Source of the DNA: Solobacterium moorei
GTDB lineage: Bacteria > Bacillota_I > Bacilli_A > Erysipelotrichales > Erysipelotrichaceae
Direction: 5' to 3'
Length of the DNA: 64,000 nucleotides
NCBI RefSeq assembly: GCF_036323475.1
Contig: NZ_AP028934.1
Coordinates: forward strand, 1,612,001-1,676,000
Positions 46,091 through 54,893 of this stretch are shown here, piece after piece. The position numbers and the translations under genes were made by a program. Numbering within the stretch: position 1 is the first letter of the stretch; every line of letters starts with the position of its first letter. The notes beneath the pieces were generated by a model. It saw only the letters and a list, made by a program, of their open reading frames with translations. It ran no database searches and was not told the DNA's origin.

Positions 46091-47701
46091 TTATTCGGGC
46101 AAGTCCACCTTGCCAACAAAAGAATAATAAATCTCAATGTCCTGTCTGCGGGTCTTGTTCTCGTCATAGCTGCACTCATGCACAACGATTTTCTCTACAA
46201 ACTCCCGCAGCAGAGTAGGGGTAAGTTCTTCAAAGCTGGTATGCCGCCGGACAACATTCATAAACTTTTCTGCGTTCACGGTGGCTTCCTGTGCTTTGGA
46301 AAGCTCCGCTTGGATAGCGGCGGCTCTTTCTTTCAGTTCCCGTTGCTCTGCTTCATAGTCTGCCGACAGTTCTGTGAAACGCTCGTCTGATATGCGCCCG
46401 GTCACGCTGTCCTCATACAGCCGCTTGAAGATAGCGGATAACTCGGCTATGCGTTTCTCGGCGGCTTCCAGTTCCTTTTTCTTGGCGGCGTTCCTGCGTT
46501 TGCCTCCGTCCTCGTTCTGCTCAATCAAGAGCTTCATAAACCGGGCTTCATGCTTTGCCGCATAGCTTGTCACTTTCCGCAGATTGGAGAGTACACCAGC
46601 GGTCAAGAGGTCGGTGCGGATAAAGTGCGCCGTACAGTCATGGGTGCGTTTCTTGTAGTTGCCGCAGATATAACAGTCCTGCTTGCGTTTGTCCGTCTGG
46701 TATCGCTGCTGATACATCACACTGCCGCAGTCCGCACAGAACAGTATGCCGGAGAACAAGCCCACTTCATCATAGCGGTTGGGGCGTTTGCGCTGCTTGC
46801 GAAGCTCCTGCACCCGTTCCCATGTTTGGGGGTCTATGATAGGCTCGTGGTGATTCTCGAAAATCACTTGCTTTTCCGGGGGATTTTCTACACTGTGCTT
46901 GACTTTGTAAGAGAGTTTTTCCGTCTTGAAGTTTACCAGACAGCCTGTGTATTCCCGGTTTTCAAGGATATGCACAACGGTATTGGTCGCCCACTTGCAC
47001 TCATAGCCGGGGTGGTAGCGGCGGGTGCTGCCCGTCCTGCGGTATTCCAGCGTCCCCGGCGTGGGGATTTGCTGCTCTGTGAGCATACGGGCTATCTTGG
47101 TCGGACCATTCCCGGCAAGGCAGAGGTTGTATATCTGCTTGACTACGGGTGCAGCTTCCTCGTCAATAATGAAATTTTCGTCCTCGTCCATGAGGTAGCC
47201 ATACACAGGCTTGCTTGTGATGGGCTTGCCACTCATGCCTTTTGAGCGTTTTACTGCTTTGATTTTCTTGCTCGTATCTCTCACCAGCCATTCGTTAAAG
47301 ATATTCCGCAGCGGGGCAAAGTCATTGTCGCCCTGTGCGCTGTCCACTCCGTCATTGATAGCGATGAAGCGGACACCTTTCTGTGGGAAAATCATTTCCG
47401 TGTACATTCCCACTTGCAGGTAGTTTCGCCCTAACCTCGACATATCCTTTACGATAACTGTCCCGACTTTTCCGGCTTCAATGTCCGCAAGCATGGCTTG
47501 AAAACCGGGTCTTTGAAAGTTCGCACCAGAATAACCGTCGTCCGTGTACCAGCGCAGATTGGAAAAGCCGTTCTGCTTTGCATAGGTTTCAAGGATACGC
47601 TTCTGATTGGAAATGGAATTGCTCTCGCCTTGCAGCTCGTCCTCATGGGAAAGTCTTGGGTAAAGGGCGGTAATTGGTTGTTGGTTGGTCTGTCTTAACA
47701 T
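46091..47701 (-). CDS. IME1 large serine recombinase (TnpX-like)
   Basis: 536 residues. Resolvase domain with LYPRLSHEDELQG (nucleophile Ser18) and VKDMSRLGRNYL. Recombinase domain ~165-290. Zinc ribbon CADCGSVMY with CYICGNY. DUF4368-type C-terminal block (FVEKIVVHECS, IEIYYSFVGK). It should excise and insert IME1. It lies at the element's left edge and is transcribed toward it, 70 bases from the terminal repeat, as usual for Tn4451-like elements. Confidence 0.92.
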   Translation of the reverse strand: MLRQTNQQPITALYPRLSHEDELQGESNSISNQKRILETYAKQNGFSNLRWYTDDGYSGANFQRPGFQAMLADIEAGKVGTVIVKDMSRLGRNYLQVGMYTEMIFPQKGVRFIAINDGVDSAQGDNDFAPLRNIFNEWLVRDTSKKIKAVKRSKGMSGKPITSKPVYGYLMDEDENFIIDEEAAPVVKQIYNLCLAGNGPTKIARMLTEQQIPTPGTLEYRRTGSTRRYHPGYECKWATNTVVHILENREYTGCLVNFKTEKLSYKVKHSVENPPEKQVIFENHHEPIIDPQTWERVQELRKQRKRPNRYDEVGLFSGILFCADCGSVMYQQRYQTDKRKQDCYICGNYKKRTHDCTAHFIRTDLLTAGVLSNLRKVTSYAAKHEARFMKLLIEQNEDGGKRRNAAKKKELEAAEKRIAELSAIFKRLYEDSVTGRISDERFTELSADYEAEQRELKERAAAIQAELSKAQEATVNAEKFMNVVRRHTSFEELTPTLLREFVEKIVVHECSYDENKTRRQDIEIYYSFVGKVDLPE

Positions 47702-47812
47702 AAAATCCTCCGTTTCCGACAGCCAGCCCCACTATTCCGTACCTTGATTGTACCACATGGGGCGGCTGTCTGTATAGCGGCAAAAGCGTCAAATCTGCTT
47801 CTTTATGGTCGG

Positions 47813-48001
47813 TCAAATCGCCGTTTTTTGTGTAGCAGCTTCCGCTTCCAGCACTTTCATCATCTTGTCGGCTGCGGTGTCGGTTGCGCCCTGCTTGAAG
47901 AAGCCGGAAACGGTAAGGACGGAGTTGCCCATGCGGATTTCCGTCACACAGTCCGGGCGGCGGTCTGTTTTGGTGGTGCTTGTCTGTTTCGTTTCTGTCA
48001 T
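47813..48001 (-). CDS. TnpW-type small protein
   Basis: 62 residues: MTETKQTSTTKTDRRPDCVT then EIRMGNSVLTVSGFFKQGA and TAADKMMKVLEAE. The core resembles TnpW proteins of Tn4451-like elements, thought to be small accessory or directionality-type factors, though function is unproven. Its ATG overlaps the DnaC stop codon (ATGA). Confidence 0.75.
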   Translation of the reverse strand: MTETKQTSTTKTDRRPDCVTEIRMGNSVLTVSGFFKQGATDTAADKMMKVLEAEAATQKTAI

Positions 48002-48855
48002 AGGCTCTCCTTTCGCTGCTTCATCAGTTGCTTTAAGCGTTCCAGCTTTTCCTGTGCGGTTTCCTTTCGGAAGTTGCTGCCCGTGAAGCGGACGGGGGCG
48101 CACATGGAAGTCAGCCTGTCATAAATACGGGCGTGGGGCGTGTCCTGCGGGTGCTGCAATTCCTCCAGCGTGAGGTTGGTCGTGGCGATCAGCGGCTTGC
48201 CGCTTCGGTAACGGCTGTCAATCACGCTGTAAACCTGTTCCAGCCCGTATTCTGTCCCTCGCTCCATACCGAAATCATCAAGTATCAGCAGGGGGTAGCT
48301 GCAAAGGCGGGAAATATATTCGTTCCTGCCCTCAAAGCTGGCGGCAAGGTCACCCAGTATCGTTGCAAAGTTTGTCATGCGAACGGCAACCTCTTTTTCC
48401 ATAAGGGCGTTGGCAATACAGGCGGCAAGGTAGCTTTTTCCTGTCCCCACGCCGCCCCAAAACAGGTAGCCGATATTTTCAGCCTGCATGGTTTCCCAGC
48501 TCTCCACATAAAAGCGGGCGGTTTCGGTCTGTGGGTTTCTGCCGTTGTCATGCTCAAATGTCCAGTTCCGCATAGCGGGGTCGGTAAAGCCCCGGCGTTT
48601 CAAGTCCTCCACTGTTTCAAGGTGCTTCTGTCGGCTTTCGGCGGCTTGCTGCTTTTCACGGGCTGCCCGCTGGCAGTCGCACTCTGCCGGGTGTCGGTCA
48701 TGCCCTAACCATTGGGCGGTTTCTTTTGAAAAGTAGGCTTCTTTTGGCGTATGGCACTTGCCGCAGTATAAAAGCCCGTCCTCGCCTGTGTAGTCCTCCG
48801 CTTCGGCGGTAGTGGTTGTAATGTCCGTAATCATAGCTTCAATCTCGTTTTTCAT
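47998..48855 (-). CDS. DnaC-like helicase loader ATPase
   Basis: 285 residues from MKNEIEAMITDI. Zinc-binding CGKCHTPKEAYF region with later CDCQ; AAA+ domain with Walker A WGGVGTGKSYLAA and Walker B LLILDDFGMER. It would load the replicative helicase at the element's origin. Its start overlaps the end of the RepA-like gene by four bases. Confidence 0.88.
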   Translation of the reverse strand: MKNEIEAMITDITTTTAEAEDYTGEDGLLYCGKCHTPKEAYFSKETAQWLGHDRHPAECDCQRAAREKQQAAESRQKHLETVEDLKRRGFTDPAMRNWTFEHDNGRNPQTETARFYVESWETMQAENIGYLFWGGVGTGKSYLAACIANALMEKEVAVRMTNFATILGDLAASFEGRNEYISRLCSYPLLILDDFGMERGTEYGLEQVYSVIDSRYRSGKPLIATTNLTLEELQHPQDTPHARIYDRLTSMCAPVRFTGSNFRKETAQEKLERLKQLMKQRKESL

Positions 48856-49595
48856 AAGCTCTCGCCCTCCTTGCATGAATAATCGGGTATGCCCTGTTTC
48901 GGGGCAGCCTTGCCTTTGGCAACGTCCTCCTGCGCCCACTTGTAAATGGTGGCTGCATGGCTGTGGTACTGCTTCCCGGTGGAAGCGATATGGCAGGAAA
49001 GCCGGTCAATATAATACTCCCACTTGTCGGGCAGCTCTGTTTTCAGCCCGGAAAGCTCTGTATCGGTCAGTATCACATTGTTGTATCTGCCATAAGCGGC
49101 AGGGGCGGGGTGTCCCGTTTCTCCCTCTCTCTCTTTTTCTAACTCTATCTCTTTCTCTAACTCTATCTCTGGTGGACGAATGTCGGACAAATGTCCGCCT
49201 TTTGTCCGGGGCGGTAAAAGTGCCTTGTTTTCCAGCCTTGCAGCCCGTTTCCTCTCGGCTTCGGTAGAGGACTGTCCTATCATCAGCTCAATGTCGGTCA
49301 TATAGAAAGCCCCGCTGTCAAGCTGCTCCACAAGCCCCAACTGCCGGAAAATCTCTAAAGCCCTCTCAACCGTCCCTATCTGGTGGCGGGTCAGTGTCGC
49401 TATCATCTGCGCTGTGTAGGGGATATGCTCGTCAAGCTGCAATTTCCCGCCGTTTTTCAGCGATTTTAAGTACAGCTTCAAGAGGATATTGGAATATAAA
49501 ATCCCGTCTTTCATATCTTCCAGCAGCACAATGGAGTCGCTGTCAAAAAAGTTCTCTTTCAGCTTGAGGTAGTAATACTTGCGGTTATCTGCCAT
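48852..49595 (-). CDS. IME1 replication initiator (phage replisome organizer type)
   Basis: 247 residues starting MADNRKYYYLKLKENFF. The N-terminal winged-helix (1-~115) is of the replisome-organizer/RepA_N-like type; a Glu-rich linker IELEKEIELEKERE follows, then a DnaB/DnaC-interacting DUF6017-like C-terminal domain (YGRYNNVILTDTELSGL). It allows autonomous replication of the excised element. The linker DNA holds phased repeats that may be the origin. Confidence 0.82.
   Translation of the reverse strand: MADNRKYYYLKLKENFFDSDSIVLLEDMKDGILYSNILLKLYLKSLKNGGKLQLDEHIPYTAQMIATLTRHQIGTVERALEIFRQLGLVEQLDSGAFYMTDIELMIGQSSTEAERKRAARLENKALLPPRTKGGHLSDIRPPEIELEKEIELEKEREGETGHPAPAAYGRYNNVILTDTELSGLKTELPDKWEYYIDRLSCHIASTGKQYHSHAATIYKWAQEDVAKGKAAPKQGIPDYSCKEGESL
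49125..49211. other. Putative origin inside rep gene: pyrimidine tract plus three 11-bp repeats
   Basis: A 45-base pyrimidine-rich run (49125-49170, coding the Glu/Leu linker) is followed by tandem 11-base units with the core TGTCSG at 49181, 49192 and 49203. Their 11-base spacing puts them on one helix face. Initiator-gene-embedded iterons are known for lambda-like replicons. Confidence 0.5.
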
Positions 49596-49797
49596 TGTCC
49601 CTGTCCTCCTTTTTCCGGCGTTTGGAGTAGTAGCGGGGGCAGAGTATGATAACCGCCCGGAAGCTCTGCTTGCAGCTATGGGTACAGCCCCGGCAGAGGT
49701 CGTTGTATGTGATACGGTCGCAGGTGGTATTCCCGACTTTTACTTGCCGCAGGAAAAAAGACCATTCCAGCCGCCGTTTCTTGCTCATTCTTGGCAT
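49585..49797 (-). CDS. Small Cys-rich hypothetical protein
   Basis: 70 residues, beginning MPRMSKKRRLEWSFFL. It has CDRITYNDLCRGCTHSCKQS, a possible zinc knuckle, and a basic end. It overlaps the replication initiator start by 11 bases. No family is recognised; similar small genes sit between relaxase and rep in related IMEs. 49798-49981 holds only a weak 37-codon ORF (MYPNPYRTRGLPRTLPAIPK). Confidence 0.55.
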   Translation of the reverse strand: MPRMSKKRRLEWSFFLRQVKVGNTTCDRITYNDLCRGCTHSCKQSFRAVIILCPRYYSKRRKKEDRDNGR

Positions 49798-49981
49798 GGG
49801 TGCGCTCCTTTCTGCCGTTTCCGCTGGTGTGACGGTATCGGCGGTAATTCTGTATCATCTCGGTATCATTTTCGGGGTTTTTCTGCCCTGTAAGTCCCTT
49901 AAAAAATCCTTTGGTATTGCGGGTAAGGTACGGGGCAGCCCCCTTGTTCTGTATGGGTTCGGGTACATTTTGGGGTGGTTT

Positions 49982-51634
49982 TTATCGCTCCTGTTCCTGC
50001 CTTTTCACAGGCTTGCGCTCCCGGCGTAAAATCTGGTCGATATTGCACTTGACGGTCTGTAAGCGGCGGTATTCCTCCCGTTTTGCCCGGTAATCGTTGT
50101 AGCCGCTGTTTTTCTCTTTGATAAGGCTTTCAATCTCTGCTTGCAGGGCTTTATAGCTTGGCAGCTTGGAAATACCGTTCTCTTTGAAATAACGGGCGGC
50201 TGCGTCTGCTATGATAAAGTCGCTTTCGTGCTTCTGTCGGTAGGCTGCTTTTGCTTTGGCGTTTTTCTGCTGTTTCAGCCCGTCCCGGACAGGGCGGGTC
50301 TTGGAATAGGCAAGTACCTGCCGTTGCAGCTCCTTTTTCCCGTTCAGCGTCTTTTCCACCTGCTTCAGCTCTGTAAGGCTTTCCTGCATGGCGGCATAGG
50401 CGGCAGAACAGGCTTCGTCCAGTTCCTCCGGGGAAGAAAAGCCGTACTGCTGGTAGGCGGTAACAGTAGCCGCCATCTGCTTTAGATTGTGCTTTGCCGC
50501 CCAGCGGTCATAGCCCACGCCCTTGCCCTCGGCTCGCTTGGCTTCCCGGTCAACCATGCGCTGCAAGGTGTTGTCTGCCGGGGTGGTTTTTGCGGCTTTT
50601 TCCTCCCGCAAGCGTCCCTTTTGGGTGTGGGGGTATTCGGGTATGGCTGTGGTCTGTTCGACGACCCTGTGGGCGTTCTGCGTGAGCAGGGCAAGGACAG
50701 CAGCCTTGTCAAAATCGTCCCCCAGCTTCCGGGCTGTGATAGGCTTTGTCCTGTCCGGCGTGAGGTAGGAAAGCCGCCCCCGGCTCTCCTTGACGGTCAC
50801 GCCCTCCCGCAGCAAAAGGGAAGAAAACTCGTCAAAGCTGCCAGCTTGGGAAAGTGCTTGCCGTATCGTCCGGCGCAGCTTCGCCTTGTCCGTTTCAAAC
50901 TTGGTGGGCTTGGTCGGCTGTCCTGCGGCTTCTCTGACAGCGTTCTCTTTATCAAGGGCAAGCTGCCCTTTCTTTGCCGCCCAGTATTCCCGTTCGGTTA
51001 TCCGTTCCTTGCTGCCGTTCAAGAGGTCGATTTGGTAAAGCCCCTCCCGGTGGCACATCTCCATGACTTCACTCTTTAAATATTCCATAGCGGCGTTGGT
51101 GCAGCGGTGCTTGCAGCCCTCCCGTGTGTCGGCGGGTCTGTCCATGTAGGGCAGAAGCGGGACTTCATAAATCCGCAGGGAGTTGATGACGATATGCACA
51201 TGGATATTGCCGCTGTGGTTATGCCCGTCCGGGTGGGTGCAGATTAGGGCTTGGTGTCCGGGAAAATGCTCCTTGCAGAACTGCTCGCCCAGCTCCTGCG
51301 CCCGGTCTACGGTCAAGCCGTTGTCTGTCCCGTCCCGTGGGTCAAAGCTGATGATATAGTGGTGGTTTTTCACATCTTCCCGTTTTTGGTTTTTCTCATA
51401 GTGGAGATTGGCTCGCATACAGGCAACGGCGAAATCCTCGCCCCCGCAGTTAAGGGAAGAAATGCGGTAATCCTCCCTCGGTATCAGCCGCCCGTTTTCA
51501 TCAAGGGTGGGCTTCATGGTAAACTCGTCATGCTCAAATGTGAGGTAGGCTTCTGCTGCGCCATAGTCGGCATTTTTAGAGCTGATATGTTTGAATGTTG
51601 CCAACAGCGTCACCCACTTTCTGCAAGACTTCAA
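49982..51634 (-). CDS. mobA: IME1 relaxase MobA
   Basis: 550 residues if the first ATG is used. A GTG at 51613 (VTLLATFKHISSKN) gives a more usual relaxase N-terminus and is the likelier start. PF03432-type domain: CKEHFPGHQALICTHPDGHN, then HSGNIHVHIVINSLR is the histidine motif; a candidate tyrosine lies in ADYGAAEAYLTFEHDE. The C-terminal ~200 residues are helical and include VGYDRWAAKHNLKQMA, similar to the ICE relaxase. It nicks IME1's oriT for transfer through a helper channel. Confidence 0.9.
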   Translation of the reverse strand: MKSCRKWVTLLATFKHISSKNADYGAAEAYLTFEHDEFTMKPTLDENGRLIPREDYRISSLNCGGEDFAVACMRANLHYEKNQKREDVKNHHYIISFDPRDGTDNGLTVDRAQELGEQFCKEHFPGHQALICTHPDGHNHSGNIHVHIVINSLRIYEVPLLPYMDRPADTREGCKHRCTNAAMEYLKSEVMEMCHREGLYQIDLLNGSKERITEREYWAAKKGQLALDKENAVREAAGQPTKPTKFETDKAKLRRTIRQALSQAGSFDEFSSLLLREGVTVKESRGRLSYLTPDRTKPITARKLGDDFDKAAVLALLTQNAHRVVEQTTAIPEYPHTQKGRLREEKAAKTTPADNTLQRMVDREAKRAEGKGVGYDRWAAKHNLKQMAATVTAYQQYGFSSPEELDEACSAAYAAMQESLTELKQVEKTLNGKKELQRQVLAYSKTRPVRDGLKQQKNAKAKAAYRQKHESDFIIADAAARYFKENGISKLPSYKALQAEIESLIKEKNSGYNDYRAKREEYRRLQTVKCNIDQILRRERKPVKRQEQER

Positions 51635-51974
51635 ACTTTAGGGCAGCAAGGTCGGAAACCGCCGCCCGTACCTCCCCGGCAAGCTGCGGGTAGGGACTGT
51701 GCCACTCGTTCAGCGTCCGGGCTATCTGGTTTAAGTTGCCGCCGATCCTGCCGTATTCGGCGGTCAGCTTCCCGACAGCGGCAAGCAGCTCGTCATTGAC
51801 GGGGGAAACGGTTATGATGGGGCGTATGGCTGCCCCGGTTATGGCTTGCCGGATAAACTCGGCTTGGCTCATGTTGTAAGCAGAAAGCCTTTCCGCAAAC
51901 TCGGTGTATTCTTCCTCGGTCATGCGTGTCTTGACTACCCGGCTGCGGTGGGGCGTGTTATATCGTTTTCGCAT
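51576..51974 (-). CDS. mobC: IME1 MobC-like relaxosome protein
   Basis: 132 residues from MRKRYNTPHRSRVVKTRMTE, chosen for AAAGGAGG upstream. RHH-type N-terminus with MSQAEFIRQAITG, then the MobC signature YGRIGGNLNQIARTLNEW. It binds oriT and supports MobA. It overlaps the relaxase gene by about 40-60 bases, depending on the relaxase start. Confidence 0.88.
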   Translation of the reverse strand: MRKRYNTPHRSRVVKTRMTEEEYTEFAERLSAYNMSQAEFIRQAITGAAIRPIITVSPVNDELLAAVGKLTAEYGRIGGNLNQIARTLNEWHSPYPQLAGEVRAAVSDLAALKFEVLQKVGDAVGNIQTYQL

Positions 51975-52532
51975 GGTAAAAACCTCCTTTCGGCTGCCGC
52001 ATGGCTGCGGCGGGATAAGCGGCGTAAGCCGCATAAGCAGGGTTTGGGGAAGGCACTCCCCAACAAGATTCCCGCAGGGGCAAAAATAAGCGGAGAGCGA
52101 ATTTTGGCACCTCGGTAGAATCTTGCTCTGAAAAACTCCGGCGTTCCCCGGCTCCCGTCCTTTCCGCTAACAAAACGTTTCAAAAGGGCTTTGCTACCCG
52201 CTATTCCGGCTTATCTTGAAAATTTTCCTTTCACTACCTACAACACCACGCAAAGCAAAATGGACGGAGATTTTTAGAATTTCCCCTCTATTCCCTACAA
52301 CACCACGCAAGCCGGAATAGGCGGACAATGGCAGTATTTTTTTCTTTGATACCCTCTACGGATAAGTAAGGGATTTTGCCAACTGCGGCGGCTATTTTCC
52401 CTTTTGTTTTTTCATACTGGGGATTTTCAAAAATGCCAAACAGGAACGAAAAAAAGCAGCAAATCTGTTGAATAGATTTACTGCTTTCTGGTTGCCGGCG
52501 AAGCGGCGGTTATTCAGTTGTAGGCGGTAGGG
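51975..52532. other. IME1 oriT-like region with inverted and direct repeats
   Basis: No gene. Structures: GCGGC-GTAA-GCCGC (52019-52032); TTGGGGA/TCCCCAA (52044-52063); CAAGATTC/GAATCTTG (52064-52125); a 12-bp inverted pair CTATTCCGGCTT/AAGCCGGAATAG (52201-52212, 52309-52320) enclosing two direct copies of CTACAACACCACGCAA (52238-52253, 52295-52310). The part next to mobC is a good oriT candidate. Confidence 0.6.
52449..52486 (-). terminator. Intrinsic terminator after the HTH gene
   Basis: Minus-strand AGCAGTAAATCT pairs with AGATTTGCTGCT and runs into seven T residues. It is nearly the same sequence as the terminator at 58236-58273 behind virD4. Confidence 0.85.
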
Positions 52533-52736
52533 CTATCTCCCAAAGCGGAACTTGAAAATAGCTGTGAGAAGCGTCTGGGTGATGTAGTCCTCTGTATCTT
52601 GGTCTACCCGTCCATTCACACGGGCGGCACATTGTATGCGGCGGCGGTAATACTGCAATACAGTTCCCACCGCTTCCGGCTCCCCGCTGGCGGCTTGGAC
52701 GATTGTTTCATAGGGGAGAAGCCTATTATTTCTCAT
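52533..52736 (-). CDS. Small helix-turn-helix protein (Tn916 ORF8-like)
   Basis: 67 residues from MRNNRLLPYETIVQAASGEP. It matches the HTH_16-type pattern (LPYETIVQAASGEPEAVxxVLxYY ... DxDTEDYITQTLLTAIFKFRF) that follows sigma-like genes in Tn916-type and related elements. Its ATG overlaps the sigma-like gene's end, so the two are translated together. Confidence 0.8.
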   Translation of the reverse strand: MRNNRLLPYETIVQAASGEPEAVGTVLQYYRRRIQCAARVNGRVDQDTEDYITQTLLTAIFKFRFGR

Positions 52737-53172
52737 ATGCCATTCCCTCCATTTCCGCTTGGAGCTGCCGTAGGGCTTTTCGGATATGGTAGCCCGCTGT
52801 GCTGCGGCTGCGCCCGTACTGTCTGCCAATTTCGTGCTGTGGAATACGCTTGAAAAAGGACAGGTAAATCATTTCCCGCTCCCGTTCGTCCAGCCGTGAC
52901 AGGGCTTCCGCAAGTAAACCGCTGCTGAAAATGACCGTATCGCCGCAAAGGGTAAGTATGTATTCCTCGTCCGGCTCCGGGGCTTGGAAATATTCATCTG
53001 TCGTGCCTAAAGGGTAGTGCTTTTCGTCTGTGAGGTATTCAAGGGATATTTCTCTTTTGTGCTTCCTGCTCCGTGTCCTCGCTGCGTTGATCGTTGCATT
53101 TCGGATAACGACTTTGCAAAAGGCATGGAAAGTGTACTCGATATGTTCCCGATATTCTTCTGTACAGGTCAT
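52726..53172 (-). CDS. Sigma-70 region-4-like regulator of IME1
   Basis: 148 residues. Region-2-like N-terminus (EYREHIEYTFHAFCKVVIRN) and region-4 HTH (EALSRLDEREREMIYLSFFK, then IPQHEIGRQYGRSRSTAGYHIRK). It pairs with the HTH gene as ORF7/ORF8 do in Tn916 and probably controls IME1 excision or mob genes. 53173-53376 carries no gene. Confidence 0.82.
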   Translation of the reverse strand: MTCTEEYREHIEYTFHAFCKVVIRNATINAARTRSRKHKREISLEYLTDEKHYPLGTTDEYFQAPEPDEEYILTLCGDTVIFSSGLLAEALSRLDEREREMIYLSFFKRIPQHEIGRQYGRSRSTAGYHIRKALRQLQAEMEGMAYEK

Positions 53173-53376
53173 GGAAAATCCCCCTTTCCTCCCAAAAGGG
53201 CTGTGGCTGGTTAGTAGTTGCTTTTTATGATAGTAAGGGGCGGCAGCACTTTAGGCTGTCGCTCCTTGACTGCCTAACTGCAAAACCGGGCGGGGCTGTC
53301 AACGGCGGGCGAAGCCCGTTCATCTTGACCGTTGACTGGCTCGGCCGGGTTTGCTATTTATCCGGCAAACTTGAAT

Positions 53377-54144
53377 TTATTTTAAGCTATCACGTTTTAC
53401 CTTTTTAAGCCTTACTATCATTACCATAGGAATTTCTTTATTGTTTTTGAAACATTCTTCATAAAATCCATCAATGACAAATCCAGCTCTGAAACAAAGG
53501 TTAAAAATATCTTGTATGGAACGATGATAATAAATCTGCTCCTCCGGCTGCCCTTCGATCGCTATATCATAGTAACTGTGCGGTGTCATATATTTTTCAG
53601 TCAATGTGATAAAACAAGGGTGCTGCGTTGCAAAGACAAAAATCCCGTTTTCCTCCAATAGTTCATAAACAGCCATAAAAAGCGGTTCAATATCCGTAAT
53701 ATCCATAATTGCCATATTAGAAACTGCTTTCGTAAAGGCTCGATTTCTTTTTAATCCTAATAAGCTTTCTCTATTGGTCGCATCCGCTACGCAAAACTCA
53801 ATTTGTTTTGCATATTGTGATCGCCGTCTTTTAGCCAATTCTATCATTTTTTTGCTGTAATCAAAAGCGACGACCGAAGCGCCTCTCTGTGCAAGATACG
53901 AAGAATAATTTCCATTGCCGCACGCAATATCCAAAATGTAATCCGAAGGATCAGGAGAGAGAAGTTCCGTTACTTTGGGACGTACTACCTCTCTGTGAAA
54001 TTCATTGGATTCGTCACCCATTGCATCATCCCAAAATTGTGCGTTTTTCTCCCAGATCTTTTTGCTTTCCTCTGTTCCCATGTTCTCTCCCACTCCCAAA
54101 ATTTGCCTTTTTGCTTCCATTAAATCTTCCTTACTATATTCCAT
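53377..54144 (-). CDS. Class I SAM-dependent methyltransferase
   Basis: 255 residues. SAM-binding motif I ILDIACGNGNYSSYLA (~69), the acidic end of beta-2 in VVAFDYSKKM and motif IV-like FTKAVSNMAIMDITD. It belongs to the broad Methyltransf_11/25 group; the substrate cannot be read from sequence. AT-rich compared with the mob genes, it starts the cargo part of IME1 and sits next to a regulator and tet, a combination I recall from other tet-bearing clostridial elements. Confidence 0.82.
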   Translation of the reverse strand: MEYSKEDLMEAKRQILGVGENMGTEESKKIWEKNAQFWDDAMGDESNEFHREVVRPKVTELLSPDPSDYILDIACGNGNYSSYLAQRGASVVAFDYSKKMIELAKRRRSQYAKQIEFCVADATNRESLLGLKRNRAFTKAVSNMAIMDITDIEPLFMAVYELLEENGIFVFATQHPCFITLTEKYMTPHSYYDIAIEGQPEEQIYYHRSIQDIFNLCFRAGFVIDGFYEECFKNNKEIPMVMIVRLKKVKRDSLK

Positions 54145-54357
54145 TGTTACCCTCCATAACTTCTGATTGTTGCCGTCTTGACTATTATGTATCTTTTCTT
54201 TCCAAAATGGTATAGGCTTTTATTTTTATAATGCTGCAAAACTTTTCTTCTGTAAGGTATTCAAAGGATATTTCCCTTTGCCGCCGCTATTGGAAAGCCA
54301 AAAGCAGCGGCTTTTTTACGCGATATGACCGAAAAGACTAGAAAGCAGGATATGTCA

Positions 54358-54812
54358 TCATTTGTCATTTCTTCTCAATGTAATAACTGCATGGCATATC
54401 AAGCCAAATACAAGAGAAAAACAGCCACCGCCAAATAGTGATGCTCCCCACCCTGCACCCGACATTGTCATAAAACCGCCAACAAAGAAAATACCAATGC
54501 CAAGAAATATCCCGACACCATAAAAAAGTCCAATTGCCATATCATACTTATTAAATTGTCGTTTCTCTTTTTTTCACATGTTTCCATTTTTGTTATTACC
54601 TCCTTCGCAAAATCGTCCATGTGGACTCCAAAAAGAAAACAAATTTTTTTCAACGTATTTAAATCGGGTTCATTAACATCTCTCTCCCAATTCGATAGCG
54701 CCTGCCGGGTAACATTCAATTTCCCAGCCAGTTCTTCCTGTGTCATTCCCGATTGTGTTCGCAGATGACGTATTTGCTTTCCTGTTGTAATATCCGTCTG
54801 TTTCTGGTTCAA
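54358..54812 (-). pseudogene. XRE regulator with membrane tail, frameshifted in an A-run
   Basis: Residues 1-~85 form an XRE HTH (IRHLRTQSGMTQEELAGKLN, then VTRQALSNWERDVNEPD). The frame then shifts at the A7 run near 54570. One added A would read EKKEKRQFNKYDMAIGLFYG and continue into two glycine-rich membrane helices ending ITLRRNDK. As read, the first frame ends in a different hydrophobic tail (FFMVSGYFLALVFSLLAVL). The result is either a real mutation, phase variation or a sequencing error. Confidence 0.72.
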
Positions 54813-54893
54813 AATGGTTCCTCCTCTCTGATGCTGATTTTATCAATGATATTTCGCAATAGCCAGCAATGAACGTTTGCATTGCGCAAGATG

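Noticed and set aside
46550-47245. 231-residue plus-strand ORF opposite the IME1 recombinase
   Set aside because: Antisense shadow in GC-rich DNA; the minus frame encodes a complete recombinase with conserved motifs.
48133-48708. 191-residue plus-strand ORF
   Set aside because: Antisense to the DnaC-like ATPase; no ribosome-binding site or recognisable domain.
49125-49170. Pyrimidine tract as a simple-sequence microsatellite
   Set aside because: It is irregular and codes for the conserved Glu/Leu linker of the initiator; interpreted together with the adjacent repeats instead.
50489-51079. 196-residue plus-strand ORF and several overlapping neighbours
   Set aside because: Antisense to the relaxase in GC-rich sequence, where open frames arise by chance.
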